NCBI GenBank assembly: GCA_038526735.1
Contig: JBCBGM010000001.1
Location: 124,001-188,000, forward strand
Reading direction: 5' to 3'
From: Rubricella sp038526735
GTDB lineage: Bacteria > Pseudomonadota > Alphaproteobacteria > Rhodobacterales > Rhodobacteraceae
DNA: 64,000 nt
In this document: piece by piece, positions 50,092-57,325 of the stretch
Layout: the number at the start of each line of letters is the position of its first letter
Position numbering within the stretch: position 1 is the first letter of the stretch
Position numbers and translations under genes: made by a program
Notes under the pieces: generated by a model
Told to the model about the DNA's origin: nothing
What the model saw: only the letters and a program-made list of their open reading frames with translations
Database searches by the model: none

Positions 50092-51696
50092 ATGAAGCTG
50101 GTGTCTCAGGTTTTGCCGGGAAGTGAAGTGTTTCGCAGCAATGTCGCAACGCATGAGGCGGCTTTGGCGGAGGTGGCTGACGCGGTAGCCGCGGCGCAGG
50201 CCGGTGGGGGGGAGAAAGCGCGGGCACGGCATCTGTCGCGGGGCAAAATGCTTCCACGGGAGCGTGTCGCCAACTTGCTCGATCCCGGCAGCCCGTTTCT
50301 GGAGATCGGCACCACCGCGGCACATGGGCTATACGGTGGGGCCGCCCCCAGCGCCGGAGCGATTGCGGGCATCGGGCGGGTTGCGGGGCAGGACTGTCTG
50401 GTTTTGGCCAATGATGCGACTGTGAAGGGGGGCACCTATTTCCCGCTCACCGTCAAAAAGCATCTCCGCGCGCAGGAGATTGCTGCTGAGAACCGCTTGC
50501 CCTGCATCTACCTTGTCGACAGCGGCGGGGCCAATCTGCCGAACCAGGATGAGGTCTTCCCCGACCGCGATCACTTTGGCCGCATCTTCTACAACCAAGC
50601 GCGGATGAGTGCTGCAGGCATCCCGCAAATCGCCGTGGTGATGGGCTCTTGCACTGCCGGGGGCGCCTATGTGCCCGCGATGTCGGATGTGACGATCATC
50701 GTCAAAGAGCAGGGCACGATCTTTTTGGCGGGCCCGCCGCTCGTGAAAGCCGCGACCGGTGAGGTGGTGAGTGCCGAGGCCTTGGGTGGAGGCGACGTGC
50801 ACACCCGCCTTTCGGGCGTCGCGGATTATCTGGCAGAGGATGACGCCCATGCGCTCGCCCTTGCCCGGCAGGCGGTGGGCAGCCTGAACCTCTCCAAACC
50901 CGACACCGTGCAATGGCAAACGCCAGAGCCGCCAGCCTATGATCCGGCAGAGCTTTTCGGGGTGGTGCCGGCGGACCTGCGCACGCCCTATGACATCCGC
51001 GAGGTCATTGCCCGCATCGTCGATGGCTCGCGGTTTGATGAGTTCAAACCCCGCTTCGGGACAACGCTCGTAGCAGGGTTCGCACATATCGAGGGCTGCC
51101 CCGTCGGCATTATCGCCAACAACGGTGTGCTGTTTTCCGAGAGCGCGCAGAAGGGCGCGCATTTCGTCGAGCTGTGCTCGCAGCGCAAAATCCCGCTCGT
51201 TTTTCTGCAAAATATCACCGGCTTCATGGTTGGCCAAAAGGCGGAGAATGAGGGCATCGCGCGGCATGGGGCCAAAATGGTAACCGCCGTGGCGACCACA
51301 TCTGTGCCGAAAATCACCATGCTCGTGGGCGGCTCTTTCGGGGCGGGCAATTACGGCATGGCCGGGCGGCCCTATCAGCCGCGGTTTTTGTGGACCTGGC
51401 CCAACTCTCGCATCTCCGTCATGGGCGGGGAGCAGGCCGCCGGTGTGCTCGCAACTGTCAAGCGTGACGCGATTGAGCGCGCGGGCGGCACCTGGTCAGC
51501 CGAGGAAGAGGCCGCCTTCAAAGCGCCCACCACCACGATGTTTGAGGAGCAATCACATCCCCTTTACGCCTCTGCGCGGCTCTGGGACGATGGCATCATC
51601 GACCCGCGCAAAAGCCGCGAGGTGCTGGCGCTCTCGCTGCGCGCCGCCCTCAACGCCCCGATAGAGGAGACGCGCTTCGGCGTGTTCAGAATGTGA
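50092..51696 (+). CDS. mccB: methylcrotonyl-CoA carboxylase beta (carboxyltransferase) subunit
   Basis: Carboxyltransferase of 534 residues; takes CO2 from carboxybiotin to 3-methylcrotonyl-CoA giving 3-methylglutaconyl-CoA. Features: ARHLSRGKMLPRERVANLLDPGSPFLEIG (N-terminal start of domain), CIYLVDSGGANLPNQDEVFPDRDHFGRIFYNQA, GSCTAGGAYVPAMSD, LGGGDVHTRLSGVADYLAEDD, then the second crotonase-like half with GIIANNGVLFSESAQKGAHFVELC and GSFGAGNYGMAGRPYQPRFLWTWPNSRISVMGGEQAAGVL. These are MCC rather than PCC type. Its stop overlaps the next start. Confidence 0.95.
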   Translation: MKLVSQVLPGSEVFRSNVATHEAALAEVADAVAAAQAGGGEKARARHLSRGKMLPRERVANLLDPGSPFLEIGTTAAHGLYGGAAPSAGAIAGIGRVAGQDCLVLANDATVKGGTYFPLTVKKHLRAQEIAAENRLPCIYLVDSGGANLPNQDEVFPDRDHFGRIFYNQARMSAAGIPQIAVVMGSCTAGGAYVPAMSDVTIIVKEQGTIFLAGPPLVKAATGEVVSAEALGGGDVHTRLSGVADYLAEDDAHALALARQAVGSLNLSKPDTVQWQTPEPPAYDPAELFGVVPADLRTPYDIREVIARIVDGSRFDEFKPRFGTTLVAGFAHIEGCPVGIIANNGVLFSESAQKGAHFVELCSQRKIPLVFLQNITGFMVGQKAENEGIARHGAKMVTAVATTSVPKITMLVGGSFGAGNYGMAGRPYQPRFLWTWPNSRISVMGGEQAAGVLATVKRDAIERAGGTWSAEEEAAFKAPTTTMFEEQSHPLYASARLWDDGIIDPRKSREVLALSLRAALNAPIEETRFGVFRM

Positions 51697-52109
51697 CCCG
51701 ACTTATCGCCCTTTTCAGCGCCCTTGTTTTGCTTACTGCCTGCGCCCAACAGCCCGGAGAGCAGACCCGTGAATTCAACTGCGGGGTCAACGGCGTCTCT
51801 GCTGGCGACGTGATCTTTGTGTCCTGCCTCGACCGGGGCATGTTCCCGGTGCAGGTGGCGGGCATCAATTCCCCGCAGATCGACTTTGCCAGCTGCGAGG
51901 TCGAGGAGTTGATGGGGCGCGCGGCGCGGATTTACGCGACCAGCCTCTTTGAGACGGCCGCACGGGTGCGGATCATCCCTGAGGGCACGCAAAACAATCG
52001 CAGGGCCGCGCGGTTCATTCTCGACGGAACAGATTTTGGTGAGCGGATGATCGCGGCGGGTCACGCAGTGCCTTTCACTGGTACACGGGTGGATTGGTGC
52101 GAGGTGTGA
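51693..52109 (+). CDS. SNase-like lipoprotein with eroded active site
   Basis: A 138-residue protein starting with GTG in a GTGA overlap with mccB. A lipoprotein signal ends LLTAC (Cys at about 17). The mature part follows the staphylococcal nuclease/thermonuclease pattern: NCGVNGVSAGDVIFVSC, PVQVAGINSPQIDFASCEVEELMGRAARIYATSLFETAARVRII and RRAARFILDGTDFGERMIAAGHAVPF. Where SNase has its catalytic Arg35 and the DGDT calcium loop, this protein reads VQVAGI and SAGD, so nuclease activity is doubtful. Why it lies between the two carboxylase subunits is unknown. Confidence 0.7.
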   Translation: MTRLIALFSALVLLTACAQQPGEQTREFNCGVNGVSAGDVIFVSCLDRGMFPVQVAGINSPQIDFASCEVEELMGRAARIYATSLFETAARVRIIPEGTQNNRRAARFILDGTDFGERMIAAGHAVPFTGTRVDWCEV

Positions 52110-52489
52110 CCAGCGGTGCGGCAGATATCCTCGCGGCAGAGACGCGGGCGCGCCATTGGTGTGATGCCTGGAACGCACGCGATCTTGACGGGGTGATGGC
52201 GCATTATGCCGACGAGGTTGAGGTCTGTTCCCCCCTCGTGGCCAAGCGCCTCGGTCGTGCGGATGGGCGGCTCTCGGGCAAGGCCGCGCTGCGCGCCTAT
52301 TTCGCAACGGGTATGTCGAACCCCGATCTTGCATTCACCTTTGAGGGGGTCCGGCTCGGTGTGAACGCCGCCGTCGTACTCTATAAGCGGGAGAATGGGA
52401 TGCGTGTCGCCGATACGATTGAGCTAAACGATGAAGGCGAGATTATCCGCATGACCGCATGCTATGCTGGGGGTGCGCCGCGTGTTTGA
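52106..52489 (+). CDS. NTF2-like/SnoaL-fold small protein
   Basis: About 127 residues, NTF2-like cone fold. Pattern: ETRARHWCDAWNARDLDGVMAHYADEVEVCSPLVAKRLGRADGRLSGKAALRAYFATGM, then VVLYKRENGMRVADTIELNDEGEIIRMTACY. This matches nuclear transport factor 2-like domains that bind small hydrophobic ligands or catalyse isomerisations; no specific function can be assigned. GTG at 52106 overlaps the previous stop by 4 bases; TTG at 52094 is an alternative. Its end overlaps mccA by 8 bases, so it is embedded in the mcc translation chain. Confidence 0.75.
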   Translation: MTSGAADILAAETRARHWCDAWNARDLDGVMAHYADEVEVCSPLVAKRLGRADGRLSGKAALRAYFATGMSNPDLAFTFEGVRLGVNAAVVLYKRENGMRVADTIELNDEGEIIRMTACYAGGAPRV

Positions 52490-54413
52490 CCGCATCCTCA
52501 TTGCCAACCGCGGAGAGATCGCCTGCCGTGTCATCGACACCTGCCGCCGCCTCGGCGTGGGCACGGTGGCGGTGTATTCGGATGCAGATGCAAACGCGCG
52601 CCATGTCGCGATGGCCGACACCAGCGTGCGCATTGGCCCCGCGCCCTCTGCCGAGAGCTACCTGCGCGGCGACCGGATCATTGAGGCGGCAATTGCCACC
52701 GGCGCGCAGGCGATCCATCCGGGCTATGGTTTTCTGTCCGAGAACCCGCAGTTCGTGGAGCAGGTGGAGGCTGCAGGCCTTGCTTTCATCGGGCCGTCTG
52801 CGCCTGCGATCCGTGCGATGGGCTTGAAGGATGCTGCGAAAGCCCTGATGGCCGAGGCGGGCGTGCCCATCGTGCCGGGCTATCACGGCAGCGATCAAGC
52901 GCCCGCGCACCTCGCGCAAGAGGCCGCAAATGTCGGATACCCTGTCCTTATCAAGGCCCGCGCAGGAGGTGGTGGCAAAGGCATGCGCCTTGTCGAAACG
53001 CCCGAAACCTTTGCCGAAAACCTCGCCGCCTGTCAGCGCGAGGCTGCTGCCTCGTTCGGCGATGACGCGGTGCTGATCGAGAAGTTCATTACGTCTCCCC
53101 GCCACATCGAGGTGCAAGTGTTCGGCGACGGCACCTCCGCCGTGCATCTTTATGAGCGCGACTGCTCCCTCCAGCGTCGCCACCAAAAAGTCATCGAAGA
53201 GGCCCCTGCCCCCGGCATGACGCCCGAAATGCGCGTCGCCATGGGCGCCGCCGCTGTGCGCGCCGCAGAGGCGATTGGCTATGCCGGCGCAGGCACTGTC
53301 GAGTTCATCGTCGATGGCTCCGGCCCGCTGCGGCCCGACGGGTTTTGGTTCATGGAGATGAACACGCGCCTGCAAGTCGAGCACCCCATTACCGAGGCTG
53401 TCACCGGGATCGACCTCGTCGAGTGGCAACTCCGCGTCGCCGCCGGAGAGCCTCTGCCGCTCGCGCAGGCCGACATCCCCCTCACAGGCCACGCCATGGA
53501 AGCACGGCTCTATGCCGAAGACGCCGAGCGCGGCTTCCTCCCTGCCACCGGCACCCTCACCACGCTCGACTTCCCAGCGACCCTTCGCGCTGACACCGGT
53601 GTGCGCGCTGGCGACACGATCTCCCCGCACTACGACCCTATGATCGCCAAGCTCATCGCCCATGGCCCGACCCGAGACGCGGCCCGCCTCGCCCTCCTCC
53701 GAGGCCTGGAGGAGACGCGCATCGCAGGCTCCACCACCAACCTCTCCTTCCTCGCGGCGCTGCTGCGCGACCCGGATTTCGCCAGCGGCACAGTCGATAC
53801 CGGCCTCATCGCCCGGCGCGGCGACACGCTCACCCAAATGCCCGAAGCAAGCGAAGACATCATCGCCCTCGCCGGCATCCTCCTGATGGGCCTCGACACC
53901 CTCCAACCCCACATGGGCTTCACCCTCTGGGCACCGCTTAAGCAAAGCATCACGCTGGAGCATCGTGGGGAGATCCACACCCTCGCCGTAGAGCCCCTCA
54001 GCCCCGGCAAAGCGCGCATCAACGGGCGGGAGATCACCTTCCAAAGCGATGGGAAAACCGCGCAGCTGGGCAGCACCCGCTTCGGCGTCGCCCGCCACGG
54101 TGACACAGTCACCGTCTTCCACCGCGCCACCCCTTACACTTTCACCCGGCCCGACCCGCTCGCCATCGGCCAAACCGATGCGACTGACGCCAACCACATC
54201 GCCGCCCCCATGCCGGGCCTCGTCAAAGCCGTGATGACCACCGAGGGTGCATCCGTCACCAAAGGCGACCCGCTTGTCATCCTTGAGGCGATGAAGATGG
54301 AGCACACCCTCCGCGCGCCCCGTGACGGCACTGTAGGCACCCTCGCCACCGCCGAGGGCACGCAAGTGGCGGATGGGGACATTCTGCTCACTCTTGCAGA
54401 GGCCGCAGAATGA
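52482..54413 (+). CDS. mccA: methylcrotonyl-CoA carboxylase alpha (biotin carboxylase/biotin carrier) subunit
   Basis: Biotin-dependent subunit of 643 residues. Biotin carboxylase domain (about 1-445): FDRILIANRGEIACRVI, IHPGYGFLSENPQF, ATP-grasp loop IKARAGGGGKGMRLVE, SPRHIEVQVFGDG, RDCSLQRRHQKVIEEAPAP and EMNTRLQVEHPITEAVTGIDLVEWQL. The C-terminal carrier domain has EAMKMEH with biotinylated Lys605. Start chosen at GTG 52482, because GGGGGT lies six bases upstream and family members begin MFDRILIANRGE; ATG at 52464 adds six unlikely residues. The stop overlaps the HMG-CoA lyase gene. Confidence 0.95.
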   Translation: MFDRILIANRGEIACRVIDTCRRLGVGTVAVYSDADANARHVAMADTSVRIGPAPSAESYLRGDRIIEAAIATGAQAIHPGYGFLSENPQFVEQVEAAGLAFIGPSAPAIRAMGLKDAAKALMAEAGVPIVPGYHGSDQAPAHLAQEAANVGYPVLIKARAGGGGKGMRLVETPETFAENLAACQREAAASFGDDAVLIEKFITSPRHIEVQVFGDGTSAVHLYERDCSLQRRHQKVIEEAPAPGMTPEMRVAMGAAAVRAAEAIGYAGAGTVEFIVDGSGPLRPDGFWFMEMNTRLQVEHPITEAVTGIDLVEWQLRVAAGEPLPLAQADIPLTGHAMEARLYAEDAERGFLPATGTLTTLDFPATLRADTGVRAGDTISPHYDPMIAKLIAHGPTRDAARLALLRGLEETRIAGSTTNLSFLAALLRDPDFASGTVDTGLIARRGDTLTQMPEASEDIIALAGILLMGLDTLQPHMGFTLWAPLKQSITLEHRGEIHTLAVEPLSPGKARINGREITFQSDGKTAQLGSTRFGVARHGDTVTVFHRATPYTFTRPDPLAIGQTDATDANHIAAPMPGLVKAVMTTEGASVTKGDPLVILEAMKMEHTLRAPRDGTVGTLATAEGTQVADGDILLTLAEAAE

Positions 54414-55270
54414 GCGCTGAGCCGGTCACCATCTACGAGGTTGGGCCCCGCGATGGTCTGCAGAATGAGGCGCGCCACATCCCCGCCGCCGACAAGATCA
54501 AGCTGACAAACCTCCTCTCAGCGACGGGCTTGCAAAAGATCGAGGTTACGAGCTTTGTCTCGCCAAAATGGGTGCCGCAGATGGCCGATGCCTCTGAGGT
54601 GATGCAGGGCATCACACGCGCGGCGGGTGTGAGCTACACCGTGCTCACCCCCAACCTGCGCGGGCTAGAGGGCGCGATGGCCACCAAAGCCGATGAAGTC
54701 GCAGTCTTCGCCTCCGCCTCCGAAGGGTTCTCTAAGGCCAACATCAACGCCAGCATCGAAGAGAGCCTTGAGCGCCTGCGCCTGGTCATCGCCGCCGCCC
54801 AATCCACTCGCTTGCCGGTGCGGGGCTATGTCTCTTGCGTGACCGACTGCCCCTATGACGGCCCCACGCCACCCGAGAACGTCGCGCGGGTGAGTGCAGC
54901 TTTGGCAGAGGCTGGGTGCTACGAGATCAGCCTCGGAGACACGATCGGCAAAGCCACGCCCGAAACCATCGACAAAATGCTCTCTGCGGTGCTCGATGTG
55001 CTGCCCCCAGACCGCCTCGCCGGCCACTACCATGACACCGGGGGCCGCGCGCTCGATAACATCGAGGCCTCACTCTCCCGGGGCATCCGCACCTTCGACA
55101 GCGCCGTCGGAGGGCTCGGCGGCTGCCCCTACGCCCCCGGCGCCTCTGGCAATGTCGCGACAGAGGCTGTGGTGCTGTTGCTCGAACGCCTTGGTCACCC
55201 CACCGGCATAGACGCGGCCGCCCTCGCCCGCGCCTCCGACTTCGCCCGACGCCTGCGGGCGCCCGCATGA
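54410..55270 (+). CDS. mvaB: hydroxymethylglutaryl-CoA lyase
   Basis: Last step of leucine breakdown, HMG-CoA to acetyl-CoA and acetoacetate. The 286-residue TIM barrel has VGPRDGLQNEARHIPAADKIKL with the metal Asp (about 15-16), VTSFVSPKWVPQMADASEVM, GYVSCVTDCPYDG, EISLGDTIGKATPETID, the metal His pair in AGHYHDTGGRALDNI and the catalytic-cysteine loop GLGGCPYAPGASGNVATEAV. Overlaps mccA by 4 bases. Confidence 0.95.
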   Translation: MSAEPVTIYEVGPRDGLQNEARHIPAADKIKLTNLLSATGLQKIEVTSFVSPKWVPQMADASEVMQGITRAAGVSYTVLTPNLRGLEGAMATKADEVAVFASASEGFSKANINASIEESLERLRLVIAAAQSTRLPVRGYVSCVTDCPYDGPTPPENVARVSAALAEAGCYEISLGDTIGKATPETIDKMLSAVLDVLPPDRLAGHYHDTGGRALDNIEASLSRGIRTFDSAVGGLGGCPYAPGASGNVATEAVVLLLERLGHPTGIDAAALARASDFARRLRAPA

Positions 55271-55290
55271 CATTCGTACCAACACACCCG

Positions 55291-55311
55291 GCCCCGGACT
55301 TGATCCGGGGC
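55291..55311. repeat. CCCCGG-N7-CCGGGG palindromic repeat copy 1
   Basis: Perfect arms GCCCCGG/CCGGGGC around ACTTGAT, in the 73-base gap between mvaB and the methylglutaconyl-CoA hydratase gene. The same palindrome is seen, more or less degenerate, at 36523, 56125 and 56258. Confidence 0.75.
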
Positions 55312-55343
55312 TGCGCAGACAACCAAACAATCACCCACCGCCC

Positions 55344-56114
55344 ATGATCACCCTCACCACTGACGACCGAGGCATCGCCACCCTCACCCTCAACCGCCCC
55401 GACAAGCACAACGCGATGTCGGCCGAGATGATCGATGCCCTGCACAGCGCCGCCGACACGCTGGCCAAAGACAACAGCCGCGCCGTCATCCTCACTGGTG
55501 CGGGTGAGAGCTTTTGCGCGGGCGGAGACCTCGACTGGATGCGCACGCAGTTTGAGGCGGACCGCGCAGGCCGCATGGCCGAGGCCCGCCGCCTCGCCGA
55601 CATGCTCGGCACGCTCAACACGCTGCCCAAACCCCTCATCGGCAAAGTCCAAGGCCAAGCCTTCGGCGGCGGCGTGGGCCTTATGGCGGTTTGCGACGTG
55701 TGTATCGTCTCCGACGCCGCTCGCTTTGGCCTCACCGAGACCCGCCTCGGCCTGATCCCGGCAACGATCTCTCCCTACGTTCTGGCCAGGATGGGGGAAG
55801 GCAAGGCGCGCCAAGTCTTTATGTCCGCGCGCCGGTTCACCGCAGAAGAGGCCGTGACCCTCAACCTCGCCGCCCGCGCCGTGCCGCCAACCGACCTCGA
55901 CCGGGCTGTGGAGCGCGAGGTTGCACCCTACCTTGCCGCTGCACCGGGCGCGGTCGCTCGTGCGAAAAAGCTGGCAAGGACGCTTGGCCCTGCGATCACC
56001 CCCGAAGTGATCGACGCCACCGTTGAGGCGCTCGCCGACACTTGGGAAAGCGACGAGGCCCAAGAAGGCATCTCCGCCTTCTTCGAGAAGCGAAAGCCGC
56101 GGTGGGCTATTTAG
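55344..56114 (+). CDS. liuC: methylglutaconyl-CoA hydratase (crotonase family)
   Basis: A 256-residue crotonase that hydrates 3-methylglutaconyl-CoA to HMG-CoA, completing the liu pathway. Motifs: LTLNRPDKHNAMSAEMIDAL, LTGAGESFCAGGDLDWMR and VQGQAFGGGVGLMAVCDVCIVSDAARFGLTETRLGLIPATISPYVLARMGEGKARQVFMSARRF. The GGGVGL...CD segment has Gly in place of the first catalytic Glu, and TETRLGLIPA keeps the second, the pattern I associate with LiuC rather than general enoyl-CoA hydratases. No strong ribosome site; a palindromic repeat lies upstream. Confidence 0.9.
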   Translation: MITLTTDDRGIATLTLNRPDKHNAMSAEMIDALHSAADTLAKDNSRAVILTGAGESFCAGGDLDWMRTQFEADRAGRMAEARRLADMLGTLNTLPKPLIGKVQGQAFGGGVGLMAVCDVCIVSDAARFGLTETRLGLIPATISPYVLARMGEGKARQVFMSARRFTAEEAVTLNLAARAVPPTDLDRAVEREVAPYLAAAPGAVARAKKLARTLGPAITPEVIDATVEALADTWESDEAQEGISAFFEKRKPRWAI

Positions 56115-56124
56115 AGCGACAACC

Positions 56125-56145
56125 GCCCCGAACCTGATTTGGGGC
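56125..56145. repeat. CCCCGG-type palindromic repeat copy 2
   Basis: GCCCCGAACCTGATTTGGGGC-type palindrome 11 bases after the liuC stop (arms GCCCC/GGGGC). Probably works as the operon's stem-loop end. Confidence 0.65.
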
Positions 56146-56257
56146 CTCGATGGTCTAGGAAAGCAGCTACGGCGCGGAATCAAATCGCGCAGCGACGCCG
56201 CGCGCGCCAGAGCAACCGTCAAGTCTGGCGTGCGGTGTGTTGTGCATCACTCTTGAA

Positions 56258-56283
56258 GGGCCCGGACCTGATCCAAGGCCCCG
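56258..56283. repeat. CCCCGG-type palindromic repeat copy 3
   Basis: GGGCC-CGGACCTGATCCAA-GGCCC, a looser copy of the same family, 112 bases after copy 2. The 169 bases between liuC and this copy contain no credible gene. Confidence 0.6.
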
Positions 56284-56334
56284 ATGATCCGCCCCTCCAA
56301 TGACATGCTCACCAAACGTCCTACCCTCCGCTCC

Positions 56335-57153
56335 ATGTCTATTGCGATCATAGGAGCCGGGCTGGCTGGAGTGTCTGCTGCACGCGCCCTTCAGCCTCAA
56401 AACCACCCCATCGAGCTCTTCGAGAAATCTGGCGGGTTTGGCGGGCGTTGCGCCACTCGACGGAGCGACTTCGGCCCCTTCAACCACGGTGCCCCGCGGC
56501 TGCATAACTTGCCCGAAGACCTCACCGAACACCTCACCAAAGACCAAGACGGCTACCGCCCACCCCAAGGTATCAGCACCCTCGCCCGAGACCTCGCCGC
56601 AGACCTCACAGTCCATCTGCGCCACGAGATCGATGCCCTGCACCACACCCCCGAAGGCTGGCAGATCGACCAAGCCACCTACGCAACTCTGATCCTCGCG
56701 ATCCCCGCACCGCAGGCAGCGCGCCTGCTCAAAAACCACCCCTTCACGACGCGCCTCCAGTCGGTCACCGCCGACGCGCAGCTCACAGCGATGCTGGCCT
56801 ATGACACGCCGCAGCACGTCACCCCGAACGAGACCATCACCCAGGTCGAACCGATGGACGAAAGCCACACCCGCTGGGTTGTTCATGGCTCGCCGGAGTT
56901 CACCGCCACCCACCTCGAAAAAGAAAAAGCCGAAATCGCGCAGCTCCTCGCCAAGGCCGCCTCAGAAACCGCTCCCACCTACGCTGCAGGCCACCGCTGG
57001 CGCTATGCCCGCACAGCCACACCCCTAGGAGAGCCCTTCCTCTGGGACCCAACCCTCCGCCTCGGCCTCTGCGGAGACTGGTGCCTCGGCCCAAGCGCCG
57101 GCGACGCTGTGAAAAGCGGGCGCGCGCTCGCAGAGCACGTCGCATCCGCTTGA
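56335..57153 (+). CDS. FAD-dependent oxidoreductase, renalase/amine-oxidase-like
   Basis: A 272-residue flavoprotein starting MSIAIIGAGLAGVSAARALQ, the dinucleotide-binding GxGxxG loop at about 7-12, with the ribose-binding Glu in IELFEKSGGFGGRCATRR. Later parts are the beta-strand LILAIPAPQAARLLKNHP and the C-terminal FAD segment LRLGLCGDWCLGPSAGDAVKSGRALAEHV. At this length it resembles small renalase-like proteins more than full amine oxidases. Start at 56335 chosen by the Rossmann fold; upstream in-frame ATGs at 56284 and 56305 lack ribosome sites. Its stop overlaps the -35 box of the tRNA promoter. Confidence 0.82.
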   Translation: MSIAIIGAGLAGVSAARALQPQNHPIELFEKSGGFGGRCATRRSDFGPFNHGAPRLHNLPEDLTEHLTKDQDGYRPPQGISTLARDLAADLTVHLRHEIDALHHTPEGWQIDQATYATLILAIPAPQAARLLKNHPFTTRLQSVTADAQLTAMLAYDTPQHVTPNETITQVEPMDESHTRWVVHGSPEFTATHLEKEKAEIAQLLAKAASETAPTYAAGHRWRYARTATPLGEPFLWDPTLRLGLCGDWCLGPSAGDAVKSGRALAEHVASA

Positions 57154-57178
57154 CGCCCCCCAGCCCTTGGCGTAGCTA
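57150..57178 (+). promoter_or_regulatory. tRNA-Met promoter
   Basis: TTGACG (57150-57155), 17-base spacer, TAGCTA (57173-57178), giving a transcription start about 57185, five bases before the tRNA. Overlaps the last codon of the oxidoreductase gene. Confidence 0.6.
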
Positions 57179-57189
57179 GCGCGCGGTGT

Positions 57190-57266
57190 GGCTGGGTAGC
57201 TCAGCTGGTTAGAGCGCACGACTCATAATCGTGAGGTCGGGAGTTCAAGTCTCCCCCCCGCCACCA
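57190..57266 (+). tRNA. tRNA-Met (anticodon CAT, elongator type)
   Basis: 77 bases with encoded CCA (57264-57266). D stem GCTC/GAGC, anticodon stem CACGA/TCGTG with loop CTCATAA (anticodon 57224-57226), T stem GGGAG/CTCCC with loop TTCAAGT. The acceptor pairs GGCTGGG with CCCCGCC, leaving a T-C mismatch at position 4-69. The sequence fits elongator methionine tRNA; a lysidine-modified isoleucine tRNA with CAT cannot be fully excluded. Confidence 0.92.
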
Positions 57267-57284
57267 CCACCCTCTTGAAGCGCG

Positions 57285-57300
57285 GCATCAGCAGTGATGC
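57285..57300 (+). terminator. hairpin between tRNA and MscS gene
   Basis: GCATCA-GCAG-TGATGC, a perfect 6-bp stem 18 bases after the tRNA. No U-run follows; it may help end the tRNA transcript or simply lie in the leader of the channel gene. Confidence 0.3.
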
Positions 57301-57325
57301 ACTCAGTCCAACCGGGGAGGATGGA

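Noticed and set aside
49895..50095. 66-codon frame overlapping the ligase stop in ATGA
   Set aside because: It translates the composite repeat element; no ribosome site and no protein-like composition.
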